DNA from: Euonymus europaeus
Lineage: Eukaryota; Streptophyta; Magnoliopsida; Celastrales; Celastraceae
DNA: 64,000 bases
Direction of reading: 5' to 3'
NCBI GenBank assembly: GCA_963580455.1
Contig: OY756968.1
Coordinates: forward strand, 9,957,544 to 10,021,543
The notes under the pieces were generated by a model. It did not search any database, was not told where the DNA came from, and saw nothing but the letters and a program-made list of their open reading frames with translations. This document shows, piece by piece, positions 11,636-22,353 of this stretch (its first letter is position 1; every line of letters starts with the position of its first letter). The position numbers and the translations under genes are program-made.

Positions 11636-12807
11636 CATCCTACATATATATATACATAACTACCATGATGCATGAACGGAAATCACATCGTGCCCATAGG
11701 TGATGGAACACACACAATCGAGTCATGCAACATCAAAATCAACAATATTCCAAAAGCAAGGTTCGTTTCCCCTTAGAAGCAATTAAGGCGGAAACACAAA
11801 TAGAATGACCAATGAGGTCTTTAATATTGAGTACAAACGATAGAAAGAATGGTTGGAAATCTCCTACCTCGTGTCGAGCAATTCTCCAAAATCTTACAAT
11901 TAGGGTTTTAAACCCAATTAGGGTTTTAAACCCCCTTTCACCAACCTAACAATTTCACACCTTGTCATACTCATTTAATCATCCAAACATCTCAATATAT
12001 CATATCAATCATGAATTAAACAACTAAATTGAGAAAACTTACTTTCTCTCTCTAGGGTTCCTCTCAAACCCCCAAATCTCAACTTTATGGAACTGAACTC
12101 CAAAACAAGAATCAAACCTACATATACAACCACATATGACCGAAAATCAACATATCTAAACCATAGGAATCAACTCTATACAAAACTAACAAGATCTACT
12201 CAAAACCCTAGAGATGAAAAATCAAGAAATCTTACCTCCAAAGCTTGAATCTTCCTTGAATCGTCTCTAAATCTTCAAAACCAAGCTTAAATCTCCAAGA
12301 ATCGCCTCAAATACTCTTCTCTCTCTAGAATTGTCTCTCTCTCTCTCTAGAACTGAAACCATCCGGAAATCTCTCAACTAGTTCGCTAGAGCCCTTTTAG
12401 AAACATCGGGTTGCGCCTAGGCGCTCTGTCCTACAAGAATTTTCCCTGGCCCGCTGCTCTGGGCGCCATCCTGGGCGTGCAGGGTTTTCACACCCAGGCG
12501 AGGTGAGCCTAGGCGCCTCTGCGCCTACTCCATTTTCCCCTCTCCCACTGGACTGGGCGCAACGCCTAGGCGCCCTGAAGTGCGCCCGGTCTAGTTTCAA
12601 ATCTCATTCCTTCGCGCCCATTTACTGCTTGCTGGACTGGGCGCTACGCCTAGGCGCCCTGAGGTGCGCCCAGTCCAGTGCCTCTTCTTCTGGTCTTCAT
12701 CCCTGCATGTCTCACTAGACTAGGCGCCCACCTTGTGCGCCTAGTCCAGTTTTTCACCCATTTATCGAATATCAAAAAATCTCTAATTTTTGGGTCGGGG
12801 TTTCACA
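10583..12807 (-). mobile_element. 5' LTR of Tekay-like element (complete)
   Basis: This 2,225-bp LTR has TG...CA ends: the minus strand starts TGTGAAACCCCGACCC and ends GGGCGCCACA. It contains an (AT)16 tract (11601-11632), an 18-bp tandem duplication aattagggttttaaaccc (11898-11933) absent from the sister LTR, and a GC-rich palindrome block (12413-12740) near the 5' end. A hairpin with a conserved flank lies near 10660-10700. The promoter should lie in the minus-strand U3/R part, but I could not place a TATA box with confidence. Confidence 0.92.
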
Positions 12808-12812
12808 ATATA
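12808..12812. repeat. Target-site duplication, right (ATATA)
   Basis: ATATA follows the LTR end TTTCACA and pairs with 4238-4242. Confidence 0.65.
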
Positions 12813-13003
12813 TATATAATATATATTAGAGCGAGGGGCAAGTGGTTGTAAATTAAGGTACAAGTGGTTGAACGCCAGCCATGTACAGTGCTTTGGTTTG
12901 AACTAATAGAGGAGTAAGGGGCCAGAAAAGGTGACGGACTGCCGTGTAAGCGCCAGTCGAAACCTCTTAGTAAAGCACTGATACTGTTGGACAGTATTCA
13001 AAC
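12813..13003 (+). other. Leader of endogenous caulimovirid fragment
   Basis: This non-coding stretch lies just upstream of the movement-protein region. It can fold: agtgcttt (12887-12894) pairs with aaagcact (12972-12979), and atactgt-tgg-acagtat (12981-12997) is a perfect 7-bp hairpin directly before the first ATG at 13004. Structured leaders are typical of caulimovirids, where they serve ribosome shunting. That this leader did so is inference. Its left border with host DNA is not resolved. Confidence 0.45.
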
Positions 13004-13960
13004 ATGAGTTCTCTTTTTAGATCAACATCTACCTCTTCCACTATATCAGATGATAGAATCGTCAATCAAAAAGAAATTAATCTTGAAGATTTAGTTAGGG
13101 ATGTTGATGATTGGGATATTTCGCGAGTTGAAATAAACAAAATATATAAAAAGGAATCTAGATTTAATATCTTAAGTCGTAATGATTATACAATCAAAAC
13201 AGAAGAAAGAGATATTAAACTGTTTAAGTCTTATGAAACAATTAAACTTCTAACCCAGAAATCATTAGAAAAACATAAACAAAAATATAATTATCTTCAT
13301 ATTGGTTAGTTCAAATAGGTATTAAACCCCTAACACGTGAAGGTTTAGATACTTCAATTCTTTTATGTCTACGCGACTGTAGAATGTTAGAGTTCAATGA
13401 TTCACTCTTAGCTACAGTTGAAACTAACCTCTATAGTGGTCCAATCTACTTTGATTGTTATCCAAATTTTACAGTTTCTTTAAGTGATCAAAATCTGTTA
13501 GATGCACTCACTTTAAATATCAAAACCCACAATTATAAGATGTCTTCTAGATCTCTCCCAATTTCTTTAATCTATAGAATCCATTATAAAGCCATATCTT
13601 CAGCTTTTGGTTCAAAAGCTTTAACAAAATCCCTCAAAGGAGAAACCTTATTGATTCAAGCCGACATCGCCAGATCTAATATGACCTTACCCAGAACCAT
13701 TAAGTGGGATGAGATAACCTTACCTCAAACATGGGAGTTACAGGGAGCTGTACCCCCTCCCCCCCCCCCACCCAAAAAAAAATAGTAGAAAACACAAACA
13801 TAAAAAATGTTAATCAATCCAGTGATGGAAAAGTCGAAATTATTTTTAGTTCTAGACAACATTCAGTTGATTTACCAAAACTTAATTGTAGTTCATCTAC
13901 TTCATCTTTTAGATCTGAGATAGGAATTCCTTCTCTACTCCAAGTACTTCTTATAAAATA
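13004..13960 (+). pseudogene. Endogenous caulimovirid movement-protein region, broken
   Basis: The plus strand encodes the N-terminal part of a caulimovirid polyprotein. The signs of a 30K-type movement protein are a conserved core around 13290-13690, with HIG..., GIKPLTREGLDTS, LLATVETNLYSGPIYFDCYP and a following DALTLNIKTH segment. Such proteins move virus between plant cells. The frame is interrupted by two TAG stops at 13307-13315 and a frame change before 13384. A poly-C/poly-A tract at 13755-13783 then ends the next frame. It is an old, inactive genomic copy. The genus is uncertain; a Florendovirus- or Petuvirus-like source is possible. Confidence 0.8.
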
Positions 13961-15832
13961 AAAAATCAATTTTCATCTAATCCAAGTACTTCTTATCATC
14001 CTGATTTAAGTGGAGTCAATTATTCTGGTTCCATACCAAAATCATTTTACAATGTTCAACAACCAGATTCTCAATCCGGTTCCACACAGGAACTAAAAGA
14101 TTACCCACCAATGTCACCAATTTATTCTCAAATGGTAGATAATAATGACCCTGAGTTGAATGTTTTAATCCGTGATGATTTCGTTATTGACAGAAAATCA
14201 TTACAAAATGTTTTTTATTCTCTTCAAAATATTGCCAAAAGAGACTGGTTTCTCAGTCATTATACAAGCGACAAAAGACAATCCATTCAAAAAGAATATT
14301 ATGATTTTCTCGAAGGACTACAAAAGTAAATACCATTTTTCGAATATTTCGAATTGTCTTTAGATGGCCCCCGTATTGACTAGGCTACTTATCATTTTTC
14401 TTCAAAAATAATCAATGCTACTACTAGGGTTCAGACATGGTATGATAATACACAAAACAGTTATTCAGTCTGAACATTCTCCTTTAACCCAACTTAAGTT
14501 AGATTACAAAAATTCCTCTGTTATTGCCACACCATTTAAAGTATCCAAAGCTGAGGAATTCAAAGGCATTATTGAACAAAATAATTTTACAAATCGACAA
14601 TTATCCACAATTGGTCAACAATTAAATAGGATAGGAGATTATGTTCAAAAGTCAACCATTACAAATACTTCCGACAAACCTGTGTTTAAACCATATGAGA
14701 TACCAACCAAACTAGCTAAATCCTCAGGATACTGATTTTATGTCTGCAATAGAGTGAAAATTACAAGAACTTAAGGAGAAAAAATTACAAGAACTTATAG
14801 CTACTCTTAGTCACTTTCCTTCCTTACAAATTCCTGAAACTCCTCAGTCATCCACAAATTCAGCAATCAATACTCTAGATAAAACTGAAAATGCTCGAAT
14901 CAATTCTGATTTTGAGGTTAACAAAATGAAATGGCAATCTCCTCAAAAACTTTATTACTCTCGAACTACTACTCCAGATATTCTGCTAGAAGAAAAAAAA
15001 AATTAAATGAAATATAATGCTGATACCATTTATGAATGGAATATAGATGGTATGTCAGATTATAATATTTTTAATCAATTACAGCAGATGACAATGGTAA
15101 GCAATGCTTACAAAACAAAAATGGATACAACAGACCAAGCTATTGCAAACTTAATTGTTGTTGGCTTCACGGGTCAATTAAAAGGATTGTGAGATTATCA
15201 TCTTACATTCGCCTAACAAAATGAAATTCTTAATGCTGTTAAAACTGCTTCTGATGGTACAATCATCAAAACAGAACTTGGTGTAGAAATCCAAGATGTT
15301 GTTACCACACTTATCTTTTCAATATCAAAACATTTCTTAGGAGATCCTTCTAGCATTAGGGATCGATCTTCTGAACTTTTAGCAAATTTAAGATGTAGGA
15401 AACTTCATGATTTATGACAATACAAAGATACTTTCTTAACTAAGGCTATGATGCGTCCTGATAATAACCAAGCCTTTTGGAAGAAAAAATTCTTAGCAGG
15501 TCTTCCAATTTTATTAGGTGATAAGGTTCGAGAAAAGCTTAAATCTCTTTACAACAATCAGATCCCTTATGATCAATTGACTTATGGCAATTTAGTTAAT
15601 CACATTCAAAAGGTAGGTTTACAATTATGTTCTGACATTAAGTTATAAAAACAATTAAAATATAAACAGACTAAGTCCAAAAATGAATTAGGATCATTTT
15701 GTAAACAATTTGGTTATGAAGAAAATTGTACCAAACAAAAAAGTTCCGAAAAAGATAAACCTACTCAAATTAGATCTAAATTTTATAAGAAATCTTATAC
15801 TCCAAACAAAAATGAGTCTTGAAGGAGTATGA
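13961..15832 (+). pseudogene. Endogenous caulimovirid coat-protein region, broken and truncated
   Basis: The region continues the same viral polyprotein. Around 14100-14330 is a segment typical of the part after the movement protein. At 14415-14735 is a linker, and at 15007-15822 a basic coat-protein-like region in one frame. That frame is stopped by TGA at 15190-15192 and 15415-15417 and TAA at 15646-15648. Protease, RT and RNase H are absent: the viral sequence ends at about 15832, where an LTR fragment begins. The last viral part is Lys/Ser-rich, as expected just before a zinc knuckle that is missing. It is described only as a decayed genomic copy. Confidence 0.75.
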
Positions 15833-16290
15833 TATTGGATCATAGGTGCTACATTTGTATTTTGATGCAAAAACACTTAATGTGTTATTTGATTGTACTC
15901 ATATTTGAAAGAATTTGGATAAAGCATGAAATGATCATGATAATTGATTTAAGTATCATTATATATCATTTGGAATCATGTTTTGTCATATTTAATATGA
16001 ATTTGATGAATGTGGATTTGTTTATTTTTGGATTATAAAAATTGCTCAAACATCACAATGTGTACATGTCGGTTGAATAGTCATAACCTATTCATACGAA
16101 CTCCAAATGACTTGATTCTTATTCTAAAAAATTATTAAGACACAGGGGAACATTTATTGTACTGAAATTATGAATAAAGTTTGAGTGAAAGATGTTCAAT
16201 TTCTCTGTCAAAGTTAATATAACTTTGCAGGCATGATATAACACTATTTGAGATTACTTGATGAAATTGAGTTACTAATTGAACTCCAAT
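15833..16290 (+). mobile_element. LTR fragment G (B/C/H family), 3'-truncated
   Basis: The first 450 bp of the LTR family seen complete at 30148-32526: shared blocks are catagg.cctacatttgt.ttttgatgc, ttggataaa.catgaaatga and the tail near 16130 (attatttaagac-like). It begins TATTGG where the intact copy has TGTTGG. Similarity fades by about 16290. It abuts the viral coat-protein relic directly. Confidence 0.7.
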
Positions 16291-17629
16291 GTCTGTGAAA
16301 AAACTTAACTGGTCTATAGGTAAAAAACTTTGTGTGCGTGAGTGTGATGGTCGAATTTAAATTCATATCAAATGTCTAAAGGAAAAGTTTACCGTTATGG
16401 TGTAGGATGCATAAAAAATGTAAGCTAAACTAGAGATTTCAAAATAGACTCATCGCATCGACATTGTCTATATATACAGACTGATTCAATCAGACATGTT
16501 CCTTTAGAATTGTTCATATTACTTTTTCAAAAAATAACATAATAAACAATATATACACTGTTCATATTTCTTATTGTAGTAAATGATATTACAAAACCTA
16601 AATTGTAAACCCTAAAACTTTAAAATTCCAAACCCTAAAGCCATAAACCTAAACCCTAAAATCTGAATACTCTTGCCATAGTTATCATTGGAGCAAATAA
16701 CATTAAAAAACATAATGTCAATACATTAATATTATAATATAGGTAAATACTAGTGTAATACTATTTTTTAAAAAACAATAAAATGGTCATGTTACTATTT
16801 CAAATTGCAATATTAACATTAAAAAGCTCATCTAAGTCATATAATACTAATATTTTCAAACATAGACGATTAAGAAAATAAGTCGAATGATTTGATTGTA
16901 TAATGTAACATTTTTAAAATAATAACATGTTTCAGGATTAAGAAAAGAAGTTGAATTATTTGATTGTGTAATGTCACATTTTTAAAATAGTAACATATAA
17001 CTGTGCGATCTCAAATCTAAACTAAAATTACATTTCAAATCAAAGAAGATGAATAAAAAAGAATAAGAAATTAAAGAAGACGATGATGGATGTGTCACAA
17101 TGGTGGAGCTGCAAAGGTGGCAAAAGTGAAGATTAAGGTAGATGGTGGCAATGGTGGACATGGATGATGGCTGCAGTGGAGGAAGACAATGGCAGTGGTG
17201 GAAATGGAAGCGGATAGTAGTAGTGATGGAGATGGATGAGAGGTGTCCTAGATTTAGGAATTTTCTTAGTTCTATGTCTATTGAAGAAGAAAGGAAAATA
17301 CGAGATTAAGTAAAACATTAACTTTTAAAATAGACACTTACGTGAAAAATATGTACTTCAACAGCCTTTTTTGCCATCTCATCAAACACCATGGCTCTGC
17401 TCTCATTCCTCTGTTTCTTCACCAACCATTAGTCTCCTCACAACCTTCTCCACTACTTCATTGCTAAAAAAGTCCCCAAAAAACATAACCCCATTTTTCA
17501 GCACCCAACGAAACACCAATCTTCAATCACAAGCTTTTTATTATTGAACTACTCTGCTACTATGAGCCATGCTACCATAAGCACACCAACAGACATTCGA
17601 TGAAGAATTTATTTTTAATCTACAATTAG
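16291..17629. other. AT-rich DNA without a gene
   Basis: No supported gene. It holds a cluster of degenerate telomere-like units (aaaccctaaa variants, about 16600-16665). It also has a tandem duplication of about 65 bp (ttgattgt.taatgt.acatttttaaaata.taacat at 16892-16933 and 16959-16996) and a GGT/GAT-rich simple-sequence stretch (17080-17245) that gives spurious open frames. Confidence 0.6.
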
Positions 17630-17795
17630 GCCTCTTCAAACGGCCCGTGGGCCTTGGGCCGGCCCGAGCCCACGGGCCAATGCCTGGCCCAGGCCCGAAG
17701 GGACCTCGGGCTTGGGTCGCCCGACCTAGGCTTCGGTCGGGCCTGGGCTCCATTTCTAGGGCCGAGCCCGGCCCGAAGCCCGAGCCCGAAAAATA
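17630..17795. mobile_element. GC-rich block resembling a hAT MITE end
   Basis: Starting taggcctcttcaaacggccc, this 165-bp island is rich in GGCCCG/CGGGCC palindromic units and ends in cccgagcccgaaaaatat. Many plant non-autonomous hAT elements begin with TAGG..., then a CAA, then GGGCC-rich DNA, so this may be one terminus. I found no matching opposite terminus or 8-bp target duplication, so the call is tentative. Confidence 0.35.
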
Positions 17796-17936
17796 TAATT
17801 AACACATAATATATATATATATATAGATACATAAATATATCTATACATACATATAAAAATATATATATATATGCATACATAAATATATCTATACATACAT
17901 ATATATATATGTGTGTGTGTGTGTATATATATCATC
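17796..17936. repeat. TA / CATA / GT microsatellite
   Basis: Runs of (ta)n, (cata)n-like and (gt)n dinucleotides. Open frames across it are repeats of Tyr-Ile-Cys type and are not genes. Confidence 0.9.
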
Positions 17937-18129
17937 AACCAGATGTGTTGCTTGGGATTTTATACCTCCTCTGGTCAAACTAGACATTAGATGGCATGAA
18001 GGATGGGTTCGACATGGTTAATGTGATTTAGGGCGATCGTTAGAGAAAGGCTAACATAAAGGTACGAAGGCAAGTTTTGGATTGTGTACTCAAGAAAAAA
18101 GAGGGCTAACTGATATGGTTTAAGTGAAT

Positions 18130-19310
18130 ACGTTTACATACTATTTGGTAACGAGGCAAAAGAGGGGAATGTAAATTATGAGGTAAAAATGATGAAATAT
18201 AAAAAATTGATGGTGTTTGGGAAGTGGGGAGAAAATTTTGGAAGGAGTTTTCAGACGTAAAATGTGTATGGGCTCCACAAAAAAATTTCACCCACAAACT
18301 GAGGGGAAAATGTGTGCTGCGTAGTGACCAATGCGTGGAATGACTATTATGCCTCTCTTTACCAAAACTAAAATCATGACCTTACCAAAACCCTAGCCTT
18401 CATTCTTGGGCCTCCTTTCTATCCCCTTCTCTAAGCCACTCTCTCTTTTTCGTTCGTCTCAATTTCTCTCTGGATACAAAGCGAATTGTCAAGAGTTGAT
18501 TGCATACTGGGGCCTTTCTCAGCATCTCCCTCTCTGCACTGCTTCTATGCTTGTCACCTCCTCCAGGCCCTTCTCTACATCTCCTTCTCTCCGCCGCTTC
18601 TCTACATGCATTTATATGGATCCATTTTTGCTTGTTGTTTTGGCTAGTTGAAGGTAGTAGGTGGTGGAAGATGTTTGTGGAAAAGCTTATTTTGGTCATA
18701 CATGTTGTAGGTGGTGCAGCTATTTGTGCAGTGAATTGAGAAGATTTGTGGACGGGATTAATATGGTTACGTATATGGAATTAATGTGTTGACTGTTAAC
18801 TTGTATTTTTTTCTTTCTATATCAGACAGTGATGATATGACCGAATGATGGTGGTTATATCATTTTGGAAGTTGAAGGTTAATGAGGATTTGATTATAGA
18901 ACAGCTTTGAATTATTTTGCAATGATGTACGTGCAAAAGCCCCAATATACAGGTTCCATATGTAGAGCACGAAAATGTAATAATTTTGTGCATTTCATAA
19001 TTAGTTGTAATATAATCTAGTTCCATGTCATTGAAATGAGATTTACATAATCTATAATTGAGTCTTTTGCAGCATAAATACTATTTAATCTCGAAAACAT
19101 TACCTTTTTATATTGAAGGGTAAATTAGTAAAATCATATAAATCTTACAAATTATAAAAACACACTTTTCAACTTTTTATTTCCCTACTTTTTAACTATC
19201 CAAACAAGTGGAAGTAAAATTATCTTCCCCTCCCCTCCATTTTCCATTCCTCCTAATTTTTTCATCCCCCCCTCCCACCATCCCAAACAATTTGTTAGTG
19301 TTTTGTAGCA
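18130..19310. mobile_element. Possible non-autonomous DNA transposon with inverted ends
   Basis: The left part (gtgtttgggaagtgggga, about 18213-18230) and the inverted right part (gtttgggatggtgggagggg, complement of about 19272-19291) are similar, and both continue into G-rich DNA in inverted orientation. Termini with GTTTGGGA plus GGAGGGG runs are common in plant PIF/Harbinger-like MITEs. The exact ends and target duplication could not be fixed. The interior shows no transposase and no convincing gene. Confidence 0.3.
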
Positions 19311-19449
19311 TGAAGAAGATGAGCAAATTTAAGTATCGTGATGCAGCGAGGAACATTGATAATGTGACAATATATAACAATTTTAATAACAAGAGAGAAG
19401 ACTTGGTCAAACAAATTGTCAAAGTCGTACTTAACTGGTCACTCTAATT

Positions 19450-20157
19450 TTATCCTGGACCTAGCCTCTTTGCTAGGTCATTTACTCTGATTTTTTTGAA
19501 GTCGAATTGTGCCTAAAAAGGAAATATGAGCCCAGACTTGACGAATGCTTTTGGTTGAATCGTTGACTAGTGTTTTGATCAATGGATCTGGGCCTTAAAG
19601 TATATTTTTGACATTATAGTTTGTCCCCCACTCCTTCAGCCCGAGTAGGAGTTGGGTCAGGGAGTAGTTCCAATGAAATTGATTTATGTTGAGGTTAGGA
19701 GGAAGACTTTATTTTTGTGATAGCAGTGAGCTTCAGTTCGATGCCCACCTTTGAAGCACAAGGCACTTTAAGTTTGGTTTCTATTATGGTAGCGCTTGGT
19801 GCGTTTACCCTAGTTATGAAGCCGAGAACACAAAACATGTTTGTCCGATTTTTCTTCAGACAATGTGGGTGTGTTTTCTTCAAGTTTAGTGCTTGGAGTA
19901 TTACACATGTCAAATTCGGTTTGGATGCCTTTTTAATTCAAATCTCAAAGTAAGTGGTATGCATTGTGCCACATCATTTCATTAGTATTATAAGCATACG
20001 TTAAGCCATCTCTTTGAGTCGCGTCAGCGACTATTGGGTTCCCAACGGCCAATCATGGTTTTTCGCATCTCAAGGTGCATTAATGAAGCAATTTTCCAAT
20101 AAATTCATCAAGAATTGTTGTTGAATTTTTGTCGATTTATAATTCGTCCAACGCCCA
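19450..20157 (+). mobile_element. Degenerate retrotransposon DNA (left of solo LTR)
   Basis: No intact gene. The block near 19610-19660 (gtttgtcccccactccttcagcccgag) resembles sequences near Tat-type LTRs. A readable but stop-riddled plus frame runs from about 19720 up to the solo LTR and appears to continue after it at 22354. Element type is tentative. Confidence 0.35.
20153..20157. repeat. Target-site duplication of solo LTR, left (GCCCA)
   Basis: GCCCA precedes the LTR start TGTGACGCC. The right counterpart at 22349-22353 is ACCCA, one mismatch. Confidence 0.5.
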
Positions 20158-22348
20158 TGTGACGCCCCGATCCAGGCACACCACGGGCGCCCTCCGGCAC
20201 CGTCCTGGGCCACTAGTGCGATCATCCGGCAGACCGGAAATCCAGCGGCATCTCCCCGTAAATCGGAGAGTCCCCGCCTACATCAGAAACACGCAGCATA
20301 AATTCAATCCATCACACTAGCAACCTAGTTAGGCCTCAAGCCTCAAACACATGCAATCCTGATCCTAGGGGCCTCAGGCCATCCACTACCAGCTTGCACA
20401 AACTGATAGTAATAATCACAACATCAAAGTTCATAATATCATATAACCAAAAATCAATACTCAGCATTCATCATGCATACACCCTCTGGTGCCAATCGGT
20501 TATAACAATATTATGAACAAACATCAATACATCGTAAACAAAATACGTGCTAGAGTACATCTCTAACACCCACATCCTACCCAGGGCCATCCATGTCACA
20601 TCCCGCCCTCACTGATCCGCTCCACCGGTACCTGTACCAGTATCTCCTGTGGGAAGGAACAGAAAGTAGAGAGTGAGCAAGAAGCTCAGTATGGTTAAGA
20701 GTAATGAGTGTATAAAGACCGAATCCGAACAATAGTTTATGCAACAATATGAAATCTAGCACATGCACGTATACTCAACAATTACATAAAACATCAATCC
20801 GGGCAATCCCCTCAATGAGCAAACCTCATCGATATCATGGCTCATTCCATGTAATATCGAATGTGAGCAAGCTCACAACATCAACTCATCAATATCATGG
20901 TCGCTATCCAATATCAAACGCTTTTGGATTACCCGGTTGCGTGAACCTATCACGCCCGCACCATTCTAGGAAAGGTCCCTCATTAACCATACCTCTAATG
21001 CGTTATCCTACTTGGAGATCACATGACTTAGTGGTAACTCTCATCACCTCGTCATCCCTCCAAGTAGCTTTCAAGAATCCTAAGGATCTCCGAGTCCATA
21101 CTCGGACTCCAATGCAACTCTAATGCATTTATGTCATGACATGCCGAAAAGATATATATATATATATATATATATGAACATCCTACATATATATATACAT
21201 AACTACCATGATGCATGAACGGAAATGACATCGTTCCCATAGGTGATGGAACACACACAATCGGGTCATGCAACATCAAGAATTAACAATATTCCACAAG
21301 CAAGGTTCGTTTCCCCTTAGAAGCAATTAAGGCAGAAACACAATTAAAATGACCAATGAGGAATCAAAACGCTCTTTAAAATATTGAGAACGAACGATAG
21401 AAAGAATGGTTGGAAATCCCCTACCTCTTGTTGAGCAATTCACCAAAAATCCCACAATTAGGGTTTTAAACCCTGTTTCACCAAACCTAACAATTTACAC
21501 AATGTCGTACTCATTTAATTAGCCAAACATCTCAATATATCATATCAATAATGAATTAAACAAACAATCAAGAGAAACTTACATTCTCTCTCTAGAATTT
21601 CTTCTAAAATCCTCCAAAAATTCCACTTAGCTCAACTCAACATCAAACCACGAAATCAACCTACATATATGTTCCAAATCAACCTATAAACAACATATCT
21701 AAAGCATATAACTCAACTCTTCAAGAATCTAGCAAATCTAGAAAAACCTAGAATTTCCAAAAACTAAGAAAAACTTACCAAATCACCCAAATCAAGCTTG
21801 AATCTTCCTTGCTTAGCTTCAATGATCACCAATCTACAATCTCCAAGCCAAAATCTAACCAAAAACTCATTCTCTCTCTTCTTCTCTCTCTCTCTTTCTC
21901 TCTCTAGTCGGGTTTCTCCAAGAGATGAAATGCAAAATGTATAAAATTGGGCCTAATATCTGAGTTCCCGACAGCCGTCCAAACGCCCTAAACATCCTTC
22001 CGGACGGATTACTATTCACCTAACTCACTGCCTTCAATCTAGGCATATCCGTCCGGACAAATTACTATTCATAGAACCCTTCTGCCTTCCATTTAGGCAT
22101 ATCCGTCTGGACGGCTCATTTATCCATCCGGACGTATTACTATTCACAAAACTATGTTTTCCTTCAAATTTATTCTCCGGATCGGTCTTAGCTTCGATTC
22201 GATATATTATGGGCCCAAAACGGACATGTATACCAAAAGTTATGGCCCATTTTCTGAACTAAGCTCAAAACTATTTTTTCATGATTCCGTACTTCACGGA
22301 TCATCCGTAAATTGACTCAAAACTAAATTTTTGGGTCGGGGTTTCACA
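20158..22348 (-). mobile_element. Solo LTR, Tekay-like family (variant U3)
   Basis: This 2,191-bp copy aligns with 10583-12807 in the same orientation over most of its length, with the same ends (TGTGACGCC... and ...GGGTCGGGGTTTCACA on the plus strand). It has an (AT)12 tract at 21152-21175. The block that holds GCGCCTAGGCGC palindromes in the other two LTRs is replaced at 21970-22145 by repeats of a CCGTCCGGACGG-type palindrome followed by attactattca. No internal region is attached, so it arose by LTR-LTR recombination. Confidence 0.88.
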
Positions 22349-22353
22349 ACCCA
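22349..22353. repeat. Target-site duplication of solo LTR, right (ACCCA)
   Basis: Four of five bases agree with the left copy GCCCA at 20153-20157. Confidence 0.5.

Noticed and set aside
15840..15860. Cys-Tyr-Ile-Cys after the viral coat-protein region as a viral zinc knuckle
   Set aside because: The bases align with the start of the LTR family at 30148, so the motif is a coincidence of the junction.
17626..17938. Tyr/Ile-rich frames on the minus strand
   Set aside because: They are translations of the TA/CATA/GT microsatellite and the GC-rich island.
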